Shown piece after piece: positions 10,875-24,087 of a DNA stretch of 64,000 bases. Each line of letters opens with the position of its first letter. Position 1 is the first letter of the stretch. Location of the stretch: contig NW_026251404.1 of assembly GCF_025118155.1 (NCBI RefSeq), forward strand, positions 434,001-498,000, in the 5' to 3' direction. The notes under the pieces are model-generated. The model worked only from the letters and a program-made list of their open reading frames with translations, made no database searches and was not told the origin of the DNA. The DNA comes from Cokeromyces recurvatus. Taxonomy: Eukaryota; Mucoromycota; Mucoromycetes; Mucorales; Mucoraceae. A program made the translations under genes and the position numbers.

Positions 10875-13487
10875 ATGACTGAACAACGAATAGAAGAAAT
10901 CACAAATGTTTTGAAACATGTTAATTTACCATCTATTAATCGTGAATCATTTGAAAGAAAATTTATTCCGAAAATACCTACTGATGAAGATTTAAAAAGG
11001 AAAAGAACAACAGATCTAGAAAGAGCAAGTGAAAACCTTATACAAATTAAAAAGGAAATTACAGCCTTAAATACGTTGAGTCCTAGAGAACAAGAAAGAG
11101 AAGGTTAGTTCATAGAAAAAAAAAAATAATAATAAATTTATAGCAATCATAATAATAATAATCACTTCAACTCAGATAAATCAATCATTGAAGGCCTAAA
11201 TCATTTATTTAATAATCAATTTATGGCAGCAAAAATGATGTTTGAAGAAAAGGCAAATTGGTAATGAAAGAAAGGGAAGAGGAGGGAAGGGAAGAGGAGG
11301 GAAGGGAAGAGGAGGGAAGGGAAGGGAAGGGAAGGGAGTGAAATACGACATGTATTCAAGTAAGTCTGATTGATATTATCTTATCTGTAGTGATCCATTG
11401 CACGCTTTAGCTTTAAGTTTTATGGCTTTTTTAAAAGGTTAGTTCCTTATATGCTATTTAACATATTAAACAAAAAATTTAATTTTTGTATTTCTTATAA
11501 TAGCTATTATGGTAAAAAAAAAAAAAAAGTTGCATTTCTCATGTATACTCTTATTAATAATGATTCAGTAGACTTCTGCAGATCAAGATCAACGAATGGC
11601 ATTGGATGCGTTGAATACAACGTATGATATAGCTAATTCACAACTAGAAATGGCCAAGCAATCGAGAAATAAGGTCTATAATTATCTTTCTAGTTATCTT
11701 CATTATTTGAAGACTAAAGAGAATACAAGTTCAATACCAACAACACCTATACAGCCTTCAACAGAATATCCTCCTAATAGTGTATTACGAGCTTATGTCT
11801 TGAAAGCAGAATGTTGTCTTCAAATCGCTATCTTACAATTATTACAAGAATCTATCATAGGATATACTAAATGTGGTTTCAACTTAAGAAGAGGTATACC
11901 ATAGACTTGGAGAATAGTTTACTATATATATATATATATATATTTTTAAAAAGAAGAAAAAGGATGAGCATTCTTATATTATTAAATTTATAGCTTTCAA
12001 CTCTTATAATTATGTTTGGCAAGAATATCAAAAGATGGGAGCCGATCATTTAGCTTTTATGGATGCTAATACCATTTCTGCAGTGCAATTTGGGTATGAA
12101 TAAGAAATTATATATGTATATACAATACACACACACATATATATATACATCTATTTTTGTTTATAAATATTCTATTATTTTATAGTATTGGATCTGTTCA
12201 TTTAGTCCTATCAGCTCTACCAGCAAAGATATTAAAAGCAATAGCAGCCTTTGGTTGGAAACCAGATAAACAATTTGGATTTTTATTACTAGATCAATGT
12301 CAACAAAGCAAACATGTTAGGTCACCTATGGTAACTATTATGTTACTTGCTTATTATATAACTACCATGTCTTTTGCTCCTCAAATAATGATAGATGCCT
12401 ACAAGGCGACTGCTTTCGATGTATGTATATATATATAAATATATAAATACATATAAACATGCTTGTATGTCTCTTATTTTAATATATATACATACATATG
12501 TACGTATAGATCTTACTCGAAGCTCAGAAACAATATCCTAATTCGGCTATTTATCTTTTCTTTGCTGGACGTCTTGCTCGTTATAGCTTTGATTTCCCTT
12601 TATCTACACAATCATTTCTTTGTGCAGCAGACATGAGTCATAGTGAATGGGCTGAAATAGCAATGACAAACTCGTGTCGATTTGAAATTGCTTTAAATCA
12701 TATAATGACAGGTAACTGGCATCATGCAGCAGACACATTTGATTATTTGTGTCAACAGCACTATTGGTCAGCAGCATTTTGTCGATACGCACAAGCTGCA
12801 TGCTATGAAATGATCGGAGATCGTACAGAGGCGATTCTAGCATTTGCAGAAGTAAACGAACTTATCACGGGCAATAAAAGCTTTCTATCAGGAGGAGGAG
12901 GAAAAAATCGTTTATCAGAAATCGATAGCTATGTACTTTCTAAAGTAACCGTCTTTCAAAAGAGTGGTTATCAAAATCTAAATTTTTTCACACCTTTACT
13001 CGAATTTATGTGTATTTGGAACTTATTTCCTTGTATGAATTCTGATTTATTATGGACGTTATTAAGTCATGTTCAATTAGCACTTGCTACTATTCAAAGA
13101 TGCGAAAGACAAGAACAGACAGAGAGAATGAGGGAGTTGGCACCTGAGATACCGTTACCCGATTATTTCAATGAGCGTGCGTGTCTATTGGTTATCAAGT
13201 CATCTATTTTAAATGCATTAGGACATATAGAAGATGCAACATTAGATATTAACTGGATTTTAGATCATAAAGACTGTATTTCACAAGATACATGGACAGT
13301 CCCTTATGCATTATGGGAAGCAGGAGTCTCTTATTGGAAATTAAATCTTAAAAACAAAAGTCGACACACATGGGAGATGGCGCTTGATTATGGCAAACAT
13401 GATTTTGAGCATAGATTAGCTATGCGTTTAAATTTTGCTTTAACTTATGCAGAAGAATTAGGATATACAGAAACCAACAAGAACTGA
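10875..13487 (+). CDS. Iml2 / TTC39-family TPR protein
   Basis: Member of the mitochondrial outer-membrane protein Iml2 / tetratricopeptide repeat protein 39 family; yeast Iml2 is linked to clearance of cytosolic inclusion bodies. Exons 10875-11103, 11176-11260, 11391-11437, 11504-11511, 11572-11893, 11994-12093, 12186-12420 and 12510-13487 total 2004 nt, 667 aa. Family hallmarks are GLNHLFNNQFMAAKMMFEEK, then DPLHALALSFMAFLKAIM spanning the small exons, and SVHLVLSALPAKILKAIAAF in the middle. Helical TPR-like repeats run to the C-terminus (WHHAADTFDYL, CYEMIGDRTEAILAF, SYWKLNLKNKSRHTWEMAL). Exon 4 is only 8 nt, yet is required to keep AIM between FLK and TSADQ. Intron 2 holds a purine-only G4-type repeat. 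The start is the first ATG after a T-rich leader. Convergent with mS23, 139 bp apart. Confidence 0.87.
11271..11337 (+). repeat. intronic purine-only minisatellite with G4 motif
   Basis: Inside intron 2 of the Iml2-like gene. About three copies of a 15-bp unit (GGGAAGAGGAGGGAA) are followed by GGGAA repeats ending GGGAG. The non-template strand carries far more than four GGG tracts spaced by 2 nt, which satisfies the canonical G-quadruplex pattern, and the tract is entirely purine. Confidence 0.8.
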
Positions 13488-13577
13488 AATCATCCCACAA
13501 ATTGATAAAACGGGGATTTTCTATCCTCACTCCATATTATCAAATAGTAGTATAATAATAAACCAAACAAAGTATTT

Positions 13578-13608
<31 letters not shown>

Positions 13609-13626
13609 GCAATAGCAATAGCATAT

Positions 13627-14409
13627 CTAAAACTGATCTTCAAAACCCTTCCTTAAAGCTACTCCCTCCAAATAAATACCCTTCTTTGTCCATTTCTTAC
13701 TTTGAATTACTTGTAAAATGTCACTCATCTTTGCTCTTGCTTCTCTTTCTTCTTCTTCTTGTTTTGCTCTAATTTCATAAAATTCTGATGTTGCCTTTGC
13801 ATATGCTTTTCTTTCAGGCATCTTTTCATGGACCATTAAATAAAGTTGATATTTGATGACACTGAATCCAGCCCCCCAAAAAAAAAGCAAAAGCAAAAGC
13901 AAAAGCAATACATGTATATATATATATATATTAGTATAGGTTTTATCAGATCCTATTCATATATACATATCTACAACTTACGCTTCACCATCAATCTGAG
14001 AAGGATGCATGCCGTCTAACATGAGTTTACTAAAGTCAGTACGATTGATACCTAATTCTGGCTCCACTAAAACTTTGGGTCGAGCCAATTCAAATGGATG
14101 ATCTTTATAAAATTGTTTTCTTAATTTATCTTCAGGATAAACAATAGCACGAGGTCGAGGAGGTCGAGTACGTAAATGCTTTTGAGAATGACGAAGACTT
14201 TGAGTAGGTTGAGGTTTAGCAAACATAGTTTGCTCCATTTCTGTTTGACCTGATACATTAACTTCTGAGTTTTGTGAACGCACAATGCTTGGTCCAGGAG
14301 GGAAGGCCTGAACGACAGGAAGCCATACAGGTGTTTTGGTTATTAACTTTCCCTTCATCAAATTGGACACATGTTTTGCAAGTTGAATGGGTGGTGCTCG
14401 AAATGCCAT
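13627..14409 (-). CDS. RSM25: mitochondrial small-subunit ribosomal protein mS23 (Rsm25)
   Basis: Component of the mitochondrial 37S ribosomal subunit. Two exons on the minus strand, 14409-13982 and 13861-13627, total 663 nt, 220 aa. The diagnostic block is PEDKLRKQFYKDHPFELARP, matching the mS23/Rsm25 family, followed by a charged helical C-terminus (KQEEEEREARAKMSDI) typical of the fungal members. The N-terminus (MAFRAPPIQLAKHVSNLMKG) is basic and could act as a mitochondrial presequence. The intron is 120 nt, with donor GTAAGT and acceptor TTCAG. It ends tail-to-tail with the Iml2-like gene. A TAAAA tract lies just upstream of the start at about 14440-14460. Confidence 0.88.
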
Positions 14410-15481
14410 TATTTTAATCTATTTTTCTTTTTCCTTAAAAAAATAAAATAAAATAAAATAAAGATTTCCTACCCCTAGTCAAGTGAAAGGGCAATCATCG
14501 GGAATTTAAATAGATTGCGCTTTCTTTTTTTTTTTATGTGTTTATAATTATTATGATTGTTATTTGACAACCACTTGCATAAAGTGACAAAACAAACCAA
14601 TTCACAAGTATAACGGTTTTAGTCATGATTTGAATTAAAAGAAGAGAGAATAATCGATCTATAAGATTACGTAATTCTAGTTTATTAATAGTCTTCTTCA
14701 ATGACTATTATTATACCATGACCATTTTATGAAGCATACGTTGTTATATGCTTTTTTTTTTCTGTGATGAATCCATTATCTGAAATAGATATACAAATAA
14801 TTATCCTTATTGTTTTATTTACATATAAAAAGAAGAAGTCAAAATGTCAAACTTTAATAGATACACTGTTTGGGATAGTGTCTTTTATTTACTTGATAGC
14901 CATAATAAGGGAGAATATATCTTGAATGAATAAAAAATGGATGTGATTAATGATAGGACATCACCTTTTTTTGGGGGGCTGACTGACATATCAGACGTTA
15001 TCAATCAAGTACTTTATTAGTCCGATTGTGAAGTTACCTTCCTCTATGATTTATGGTTAATAATAATAAAGAAAAAAAAAAAGGGGAAAGGAGGAAAGGA
15101 CCCAAGATGAGTGTTAGTGAGAGATGACTAGAAGTCTGATTCTCATCAAATGACTTTCATTTTAATTTAGCTGCTGACAGTATCTATGAAATAGATTTGA
15201 TGATATAAACTATCATGTCTTGTATGGAAAGAAGTTATGATAGAAAAAAGAAAAAAAAAAGGCAAGATTAGTCGAGAAAATAGTCTGTCATAAAGACGAC
15301 GTGGAAATTTAGAAAGAAAAATAGAAGTACAAGAAAAGGAAAGAAAAGAAAAAAGAAAAGGATGTGATTATCAAGAAAGGATTTAATTATTTGTGTATAA
15401 GAAAGAAAGAATTTATTAATAAAAAAAAAACTGCATTCCCTCTCTTTCTTTTCATTTCACTTTAATCTTCTTCTTTGAAAT
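14410..15481. promoter_or_regulatory. divergent spacer upstream of mS23 and a hypothetical gene
   Basis: This 1.07-kb spacer separates two divergent start codons. It has a TAAAA tract at about 14440-14460, scattered A and T runs, a GA-rich stretch near 15300-15360, and a TC-rich pyrimidine stretch (about 15436-15475) directly before the ATG of the downstream gene. No ORF or RNA gene was recognised. Confidence 0.35.
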
Positions 15482-16009
15482 ATGCGCTTTTCTACAACAA
15501 ATAATCCAATTTCTCTAATTCATTCACCTAATAATATTAACAATAATCTTTCAAATTCAATTCATATTAAAAAGATACTTTCATTAATACCAAAAACAAC
15601 CTCTTCTACTACTGCCACTGCCACTAAGAGTACTACTACGACTACTACTAATATAAAGAATCGAAATGTATCTTCTCAAGACCCATCTTCTTTCACTACA
15701 CCATTTCGTAAAGAAGATGATATTTATCGAGATTTACGAAATTATTATACTACAAAACAAAAGATGATGAAGAAGAAAGAAGAAAGATGCCATCATATGA
15801 CTGTCAACAAACAACAACAATACAATAATAACGTTATTATAAAAACAGTGCCATCTGATCATGTCAGAGAAATAAGACTTGATTCGAATCATTTACGTAT
15901 ACAAGCTATTTTAAATAATACAAACATAAGAACAACTACTAAACAAAGACTTTATAAACGAAATGATCCATTTGTCTCTGGGAAACAATCTAAACTAAGC
16001 CTCTCTTAA
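15482..16009 (+). CDS. hypothetical low-complexity protein, 175 aa
   Basis: I do not recognise this protein. A single uninterrupted frame of 175 codons starts at an ATG directly after a pyrimidine-rich leader (CTTCTTCTTTGAAAT), a context seen at other starts in the window. The N-terminal half is Ser/Thr/Asn/Lys-rich with a Thr run near residues 52-58. The middle has a KMMKKKEERCHHM basic patch, and the C-terminal third is more complex (SDHVREIRLDSNHLRIQAIL) and ends KQSKLSLS. No membrane segment or known motif is visible. It ends 244 bp from the 3' end of the STK19-like gene, tail-to-tail. Its composition resembles the first gene in the window, but I see no clear alignment between them. Confidence 0.55.
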   Translation: MRFSTTNNPISLIHSPNNINNNLSNSIHIKKILSLIPKTTSSTTATATKSTTTTTTNIKNRNVSSQDPSSFTTPFRKEDDIYRDLRNYYTTKQKMMKKKEERCHHMTVNKQQQYNNNVIIKTVPSDHVREIRLDSNHLRIQAILNNTNIRTTTKQRLYKRNDPFVSGKQSKLSLS

Positions 16010-16253
16010 ATGCTCTTTTCTCCTTTACTTGTAAGACGTAATAAATGCCCCATAGCAGTTGAATACCTATCATATTTAAATTTATTATTCCCCCTCGCCC
16101 CATTTTCTCTATTCTATTCTAATTCTATTTTATCCTTACTTTTCTATTCTTCCACTACCTATTAAATCATGTAGTAAGAAATCAAAATTAAATACTGACT
16201 TGTGAAGCTTCTTTTGCTTTAATAACTAATAAAAATAAAAATAAATATGTATT

Positions 16254-17205
16254 TCAATCATTATGAAACAAAGCATTTGCCTTTTCCATTATATCTTTTG
16301 TATGTCTTCTCTTTAGTATACGTAATATCTCTATTCTTCCATTCTTTAAATTACTCATAAAACTTCCTTGTTTACGAACTGAAAACCAATAGAAATCCAT
16401 TTGGATATGCGGTAATAATAATCCATAAGTGACAAGCTGACTTTATTACTGGTTTAGAATAAATTTCTTTCTTTTTCTTTTAATATAATCAATTTCTACT
16501 TACGACATGTTCTTTTCTGTTAGACCGAATTCTTTCATTAAAACTCCTTTAAATATAGAAACTTCATTATATCTAACATCTTTTATAATTTCCTGAAATA
16601 TATCTGTTTATTCATATTAGAACATGATAATTCCAAAATAGACTCTCTCTCTCTCTTTCTCTTTTTCTTTTTTTCTTTTTTTTCATTTGCCGAATACTTT
16701 TGGATCTCCATCTTGATCTCTAATACATTCCTCTTTTGCTTGATTAGTCATTTGACAATAATCTTCTGTCTTCAACAAAACAAACTCATCTTCAAGTGCA
16801 CCAATAACATGAAACTTTCTCCAAGTACCTTTCTTAAAGGCCTGTTGCTATACAAGACTTTAATTAATACCTTGAATGACCAAAAATAAAATACACACAC
16901 ACACACATTACCAATTCTCGATCTACCATTGTATTATTCGGTAAAATACTATATATCTGATGTATAAAGCAAATAGGAATAGTCGACTTTGGATTACTTT
17001 TAATTAAAAATTCTGCTGTAGTAATAGCATCGGATTCTAAGTCTTTGAAAACATCTTCATTTTGTTCAAATTCGTCTTGTTGATCCTTAGTGTCTCTAAT
17101 CATCTTTTTACGTTTCGTACCAAAGACATCCGGCTCATATGTTTGTCCTTGTTGCAAATTGTACAACATTTGTTCTGCAGCCATTCTTCTTTTACGAGTG
17201 TTCAT
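16254..17205 (-). CDS. STK19-family winged-helix protein
   Basis: Homologue of serine/threonine-protein kinase 19. Despite the name, the human protein is a tandem winged-helix DNA-binding protein involved in transcription-coupled repair; the fungal role is not established here. Exons 17205-16912, 16847-16698, 16592-16504 and 16440-16254 total 720 nt, 239 aa. A basic N-terminus (MNTRKRRMAAEQ) leads to the family core: PICFIHQIYSILPNNTMVDR joined by splicing to ELQQAFKKGTWRKFHVIG, then FVLLKTEDYC. The second part has VSIFKGVLMKEFGLTEKNMS spliced to QLVTYGLLLPH, and FYWFSVRKQGSFMSNLKNGR near the end. The last acceptor is read as AAAG followed by TCAG, because the alternative CAG three bases later loses the frame. 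No kinase motifs are present, as expected. Confidence 0.83.
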
Positions 17206-17268
17206 GACTATAATAATAATAATAATAATAAAATGAAAATAACCGTTATATCATTCTGCGTAGCTTTC

Positions 17269-17313
<45 letters not shown>

Positions 17314-17506
17314 GGGAGCTGCATAAAAATGATTAATAAGAATAGACATATTTGTTTATTCATATATTTATCATTTATAGAGTCTAATATAAAGAAACAT
17401 TAAATATACATAGAACAAGTATAGTTATAAAAGTGTAATTCAAGCAGTTGGATATTTATATACAAAGTACATACTTTGATACTAGTTCAAATCTACGTAT
17501 ACATAC

Positions 17507-17541
<35 letters not shown>

Positions 17542-18669
17542 ACTTACAAGTGGACTGATCAGTCAATAAGATAGAGACAACTATTCGTTTACTTGAGTAT
17601 TAAAGTACGAATTCTTTATTATGCCTCGCTAAATCACTATTAGAAAAATGACATGATTTTTATACATAATTCACCAAGTCGTTCTTATTAAATAAATAAT
17701 AATTAAACATGGCCTGATTCAATAATAGAAGAAAATATCAGTTAGTATTTCTTGATTAAAGATGACTTGTGGGCACACATGAATGATGTATCCGGATAGA
17801 TACAAAAGTCGGTGGGAGTCATTCAGCTTTTCAGATAATATCCTTCAAACTTAATATAAATGAAGCTAATCAAGCATATCTCATTGTAGCTTTTATTTTA
17901 TTTTATTCTACTATTCAATATGTTACTGATAAAATTAACCTGTCAGCTGCTACATAATGCATGTAGGCCTGCTTTAAAGAATGACCATCAATAGTAACAA
18001 TACTGATGAAATATTCAATGATTTATCATCTGTTAATTAATCATATTTTTATGATAAAGTTAAGCTTAATTTTACTGAAAGAATAGATAAAATAAACTGT
18101 ACTGTAGTATACGGTATGCATTTTATATTTGCATGTCTCACTTAGATAACGGTTTGTTTTCATTTTATTTATACATCGTCTTTTATTATGACCAACAAAC
18201 AATAGTATAACGTTCATTACCATCTAACTTTTTATCTTTCACCTTTTCAGAAGAATCTATAGCTATAACAATGAAACATAAGCTAATGAAGCACTTTAAA
18301 GGAAAGGCTTTATCTGTATTTATTCTAGAAAATAATTGAAATTTATAAAATAAAACACTTAATTTAACATAGCTTGATTTATAAAGACTCTTTTTAAAAA
18401 ATTAAAAAATTAAAAATAAAAAATAATAACAAAAGAGTGCGTCATTTAAATTATTCAATTTCCGACCTTTTTTTTTTTTTTTTTTCAGGACAAATTGTAT
18501 CAAATTAGTCCAGCATGATTTTTCTTCATCCAATAAACTTTGAATAACCTTTCAAAATTGATTGTGTCCTCAAGTTTTTTTTTCCTTCTATTCTATTCTA
18601 TTTCTTTTATATATTTATATTTATATAAATATACACATATAAGAATTTTTTTTTTGGTAGCTTCAGTCA
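17206..18669. promoter_or_regulatory. divergent spacer upstream of STK19-like and wc-1 genes
   Basis: This 1.46-kb spacer separates divergent starts. It contains a TAA microsatellite immediately upstream of the STK19-like ATG (17213-17231), a run of about 39 A (17273-17311), a CATA/TA dinucleotide tract at 17500-17540 and a T run at 18471-18486 before wc-1. GATA cores occur (for example TCCGGATAGATA near 17791), compatible with but not proof of White Collar autoregulation. The wc-1 leader is T/A-rich with CTTCTATTCTATTC repeats near 18585. Confidence 0.4.
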
Positions 18670-21131
18670 ATGTCGCATTTTCAAGAAAAAGAAAATGAAC
18701 AGTGGAATCAACCACAAATAGCGACAGGCACAAGTCAATTTAACTTTTCCAACTTGGATCCTTCGGCTAATGTCAATGATCAACAAATGACAGAGAACCC
18801 TACTATTGATCTTCAACCTATTGAAATAGAGCAAACTTCAAGTGCCCCTTTAACAGGTGTATACTCTAGTTCCGGTTTTGATATGATTGGTGTGTTATCG
18901 AGACTTGTCAATAGGTATGTGTTACCATATATATAACTTATTTGCTTGCTTGTCTATTTATGTATGCATGCGCTTTTTTTTTTTTTTTTTTTTTTTTTTT
19001 TTGGGAATAGACCCAATCCACAAATTAATTTAGGACCAATTGATATGTCTTGTTCATTCTTAGTAACAGATGCTCGACAATATGATTGTCCTATTGTATA
19101 TTGTTCTCCTACCTTTGAACATTTGACAGGTTATGTGGCTACTGAAATTATGGGTCGTAACTGTCGTTTCTTACAAGCCCCTGATGGTCAAGTGACTTGT
19201 GGTTCTCGTCGTACTTACACAGATAATCAAGCTGTTTATCATTTAAAAGCACAAATGTTACAAAATAAAGAACATCAAGCAAGTATTATCAACTATAGAA
19301 AAGGAGGACAAGTAAGTGAAAAGGAAAAGAAAAAAAAACACATGCATGCATGTATACATACATACATAAAAATATAGACAGATATATATTCATTCTCTTT
19401 CTCTCTCTTTTTTTTTTTCTGTAATAATAGCCTTTTGTTAACTTAGTTACTGTTATTCCTATAAGTTGTGATGATAATAAGGGTTCATTTTTTGTTGGTT
19501 TGCAAGTTGATTTAGTAGAACAGCCTAATGCTATTCTCGAAAAGATGAAAAGTAAGTCTTTTTTTTTTTCTTAACAAAAAAAAAAAAAAAAAACTCCCAT
19601 AATAATTCATGTATTAATGATCATTTTCTTGTTCTTATATATAAATATATACATTTTTATAAAAGACGGCACATACATGGTCAATTATCAACAAATGAAT
19701 GTTCCACCTTATATTCCTGGTGGTCGTAAGTTTTATACATTGCGTCTAATTGTGTAACAAATACTAATGAAAAAAAAAAAAAAAAGATTTCAGTTCGGAA
19801 CCTGTAGATGATTATTTTCGGGAATTGCCTTCTACGGCACCTTCATCTACCACTTTAGCTTCACCCGATATCTTGGAACTTGTCAATTGCTCAGGTGAAA
19901 ATGAACAACAGTTACAGCAAGAATGGAATAAACTTCTTTTGGATCAAACTGAAGATTTTATTCATGTTCTTTCATTAAAGGGATTCTTTTTGTATTGTTC
20001 TCGATCTTCATCTCATATCTTGGAGCATGATCCTGAAGAGTTAGTAGGACATCCTTTATCTTCTATCTGTCACCCCTCTGATATTGTACCCGTGATGCGA
20101 GAAATCAAGGAGTCTGCAGGAAACCCTGATAGAGTGGTCAGTTTTATCTATCGTGTTCGTCGTAAATATTCTGGTTACATGTGGATGGAATGTCAGGGCA
20201 AGATTCATATCGACCTGAGTAAAGGTCGAAAGTGTCTTATCTTGGCGGGTAGAGAGAGACCGATGTATGAGTTAATTCGTAAGGAAATCGTTCATTCTTC
20301 AATCAACAACAACAACAATGATATAGCCAACATAGGTTCTGAATTTTGGGCAAAGTCAACCTTGACTGGACTTTTGTTACATGTGACTCCTACAAGTGAG
20401 GAAGTCATTGGATTTGATTCAGATACTCTTCAAGGTGCTACACTCTATCAATATGTAGGTGATGATCATGTAAGAGATATCACTCGAGCTTTAGAGCTTG
20501 TAAAAGAAGGTCGAATTGTCAATTTACACCACACAATGCAGAATCATAAGGGTGATTATGTTTCTATCTTTTCTACTTTTTATCCTGGTGATATCTCATT
20601 TGGTGTCGGTCGTCCTTCCTTTGTCCTTATTCAAATGAGAGCTAAAGAAAGTAACACAAACAATACACCTGCTTTAGAATCAATCATGAAAGAAGTGCCT
20701 ACGATTGATATAAACAACAACAACAATAATAATGAAAATATATTTGCTGAATTGGAGACTGTCAGAGGTACTTCATGGCAATATGAACTTCACCAACTTC
20801 AATTAACAAATCGTAAATTAAAAGAGCAACTTGAAAGTTATACAAATCCTAAACGTAAAAAGGTAACAAAAAAAAAATCGAATCGAATAGAATAGAATGA
20901 TATACACGCATAGAGATCCTTATCCTATATTCATAGCAAAAGAAAAAGAAGGCCTCCTCTGAAAGTCCTGATATTCCTAAAATGTGTGCTCAATGTCAAA
21001 GTACGGATTCTCCTGAATGGCGAAAGGGTCCTAATGGCCCTAAGGAATTATGTAATGCTTGTGGTCTTCGTTATGCAAAATCATTAGCTGCAAAGAAAAA
21101 TAATCATGGTAAAAACAACAACAAATCTTGA
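18670..21131 (+). CDS. wc-1: White Collar-1-type blue-light photoreceptor / GATA transcription factor
   Basis: Blue-light receptor and transcription factor; in fungi it pairs with WC-2 to activate light-induced genes. Exons 18670-18914, 19011-19311, 19431-19551, 19666-19725, 19787-20862 and 20937-21131 total 1998 nt, 665 aa. The LOV domain spans about residues 85-215 and has the flavin-adduct motif GRNCRFLQ with Cys near residue 132, preceded by [17 protein letters not shown]. Two further PAS-like regions follow ([20 protein letters not shown] at about 305 and [19 protein letters not shown] at about 450). A basic coiled segment (KRKKQKKKKA, joined across the last intron) precedes a C-terminal GATA finger with CX2C-X18-CX2C spacing (CAQC...CNACG) at about 618-642. 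No long polyGln tract is present. Mucorales usually carry several wc-1 paralogues; which one this is cannot be told here. Confidence 0.93.
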
Positions 21132-21427
21132 ATTGCTTATATAATTTAGAGAAAAAAAAAAAAGTAAAAAAAAAAAAAAAAAAAAAAAAGAAAAAAGACT
21201 CCCAAACTTTTATATCTAAAATAATATACAAATATAATATTAATTGCTTAGAATATTGTATGAATTTAGTAAATAAATAAATAAAAGAAGCTTAATATTT
21301 ATTTTATCATTCAAACATAAAAGGTATCTGTCGAGTTGTATATATTTGTGTCATGAATACATTGTACATGAATTATGCATGTATAATGTAGACATCAAGT
21401 CTTTTTCTTTTCTTTTCTTTTAAAACT

Positions 21428-23054
<1,627 letters not shown>

Positions 23055-24087
23055 TTTATCCGATAAGCGAGAAAGAAAAAAAGGGAAAAAAAAAGAAAAA
23101 AAAGCAATGTCAATTAGTTGTTTAATAAGAAAAACAACAACAACGAAAACTAAAGCCTGCTTCAGGAGACGGGAATTATATTCATTTAATTATAACTTTT
23201 TTTTTTTTTTTTAAACCCAAATTGAGCATTGGATATAATTTTCCGGACTAGAAATAAATTCAGACACTTTCGAGACTTTTATTTAGAAAGATAAAAAATG
23301 GCCAATGAGCACATGGCAATTTTATTATATTATATTGCCCTAGTCAGTTAAAAAAAAACAAGAGAGAGAAAGAGAAAGCTATGAGTCAAATTCACTAAAA
23401 ATGACTACAGTTGTGTTCTACATCTTTGAATTTAGGTGATTCACTATGGATGTAGTTGATGAGAATGTTAAGTAAAAGGCTGTTTCATAATGATAGATAA
23501 ATTATAAAATTCATTACAATTATTTTGCTGTAGATATAATTAAGACTTGTAGGGGCGGGGCGGGGCATAAGACATCGTTTCTGTCTCTACATTTACTTTT
23601 CCTAAACCTCTTTGAAAAAGTATTAGCTTATTAAAAAAAAAAGGAGGGTATAGGAAATCCACTCAAAGAACCTAAATTATCTCTATCTCGTCTAGAAATA
23701 CTTCCACCAAAACACGCTATCTATTATTTGCACTCTCCTTCAAAAAGATGGATTGTTTAATGCATAATACTCCCCCTACTTCTTCATGAATTAAGATGGT
23801 AGTTATTTGATTGGTTATTAGCTTAACACTCTATTAATGTAATATCTACCTCTTTCCCTTTTGTCCTTTAAAAAGAATTTTCGAATAGAGTTCTCACTTT
23901 TATGAGCTAACCAGAGCAGCTCAATGTGGTGAAGATTCTACTGAATTTGAAAAAGTGGACTTTATTCTTTTCTCAGACTGGCATGTTCCTATTCGCACTC
24001 TTTTAAATTCGCCCCAATTGTATTATATGAAATAAAAACAAAAATAAAAATAAATCGTTCGTCTTTTTTTTTTTTTTTTTAACAAAA
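23055..24087. promoter_or_regulatory. divergent promoter region, MAPK / Med19, with GC-box cluster
   Basis: A 1.03-kb spacer between divergent start codons. At about 23551-23568 it holds a strikingly GC-rich stretch (GGGGCGGGGCGGGGC) resembling tandem GC boxes, with an embedded AGGGG stress-response-element-like core. An inverted CCAAT (ATTGG) occurs near 23811. T runs flank both genes (23198-23212 and 24064-24080). No gene is seen. Confidence 0.45.
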
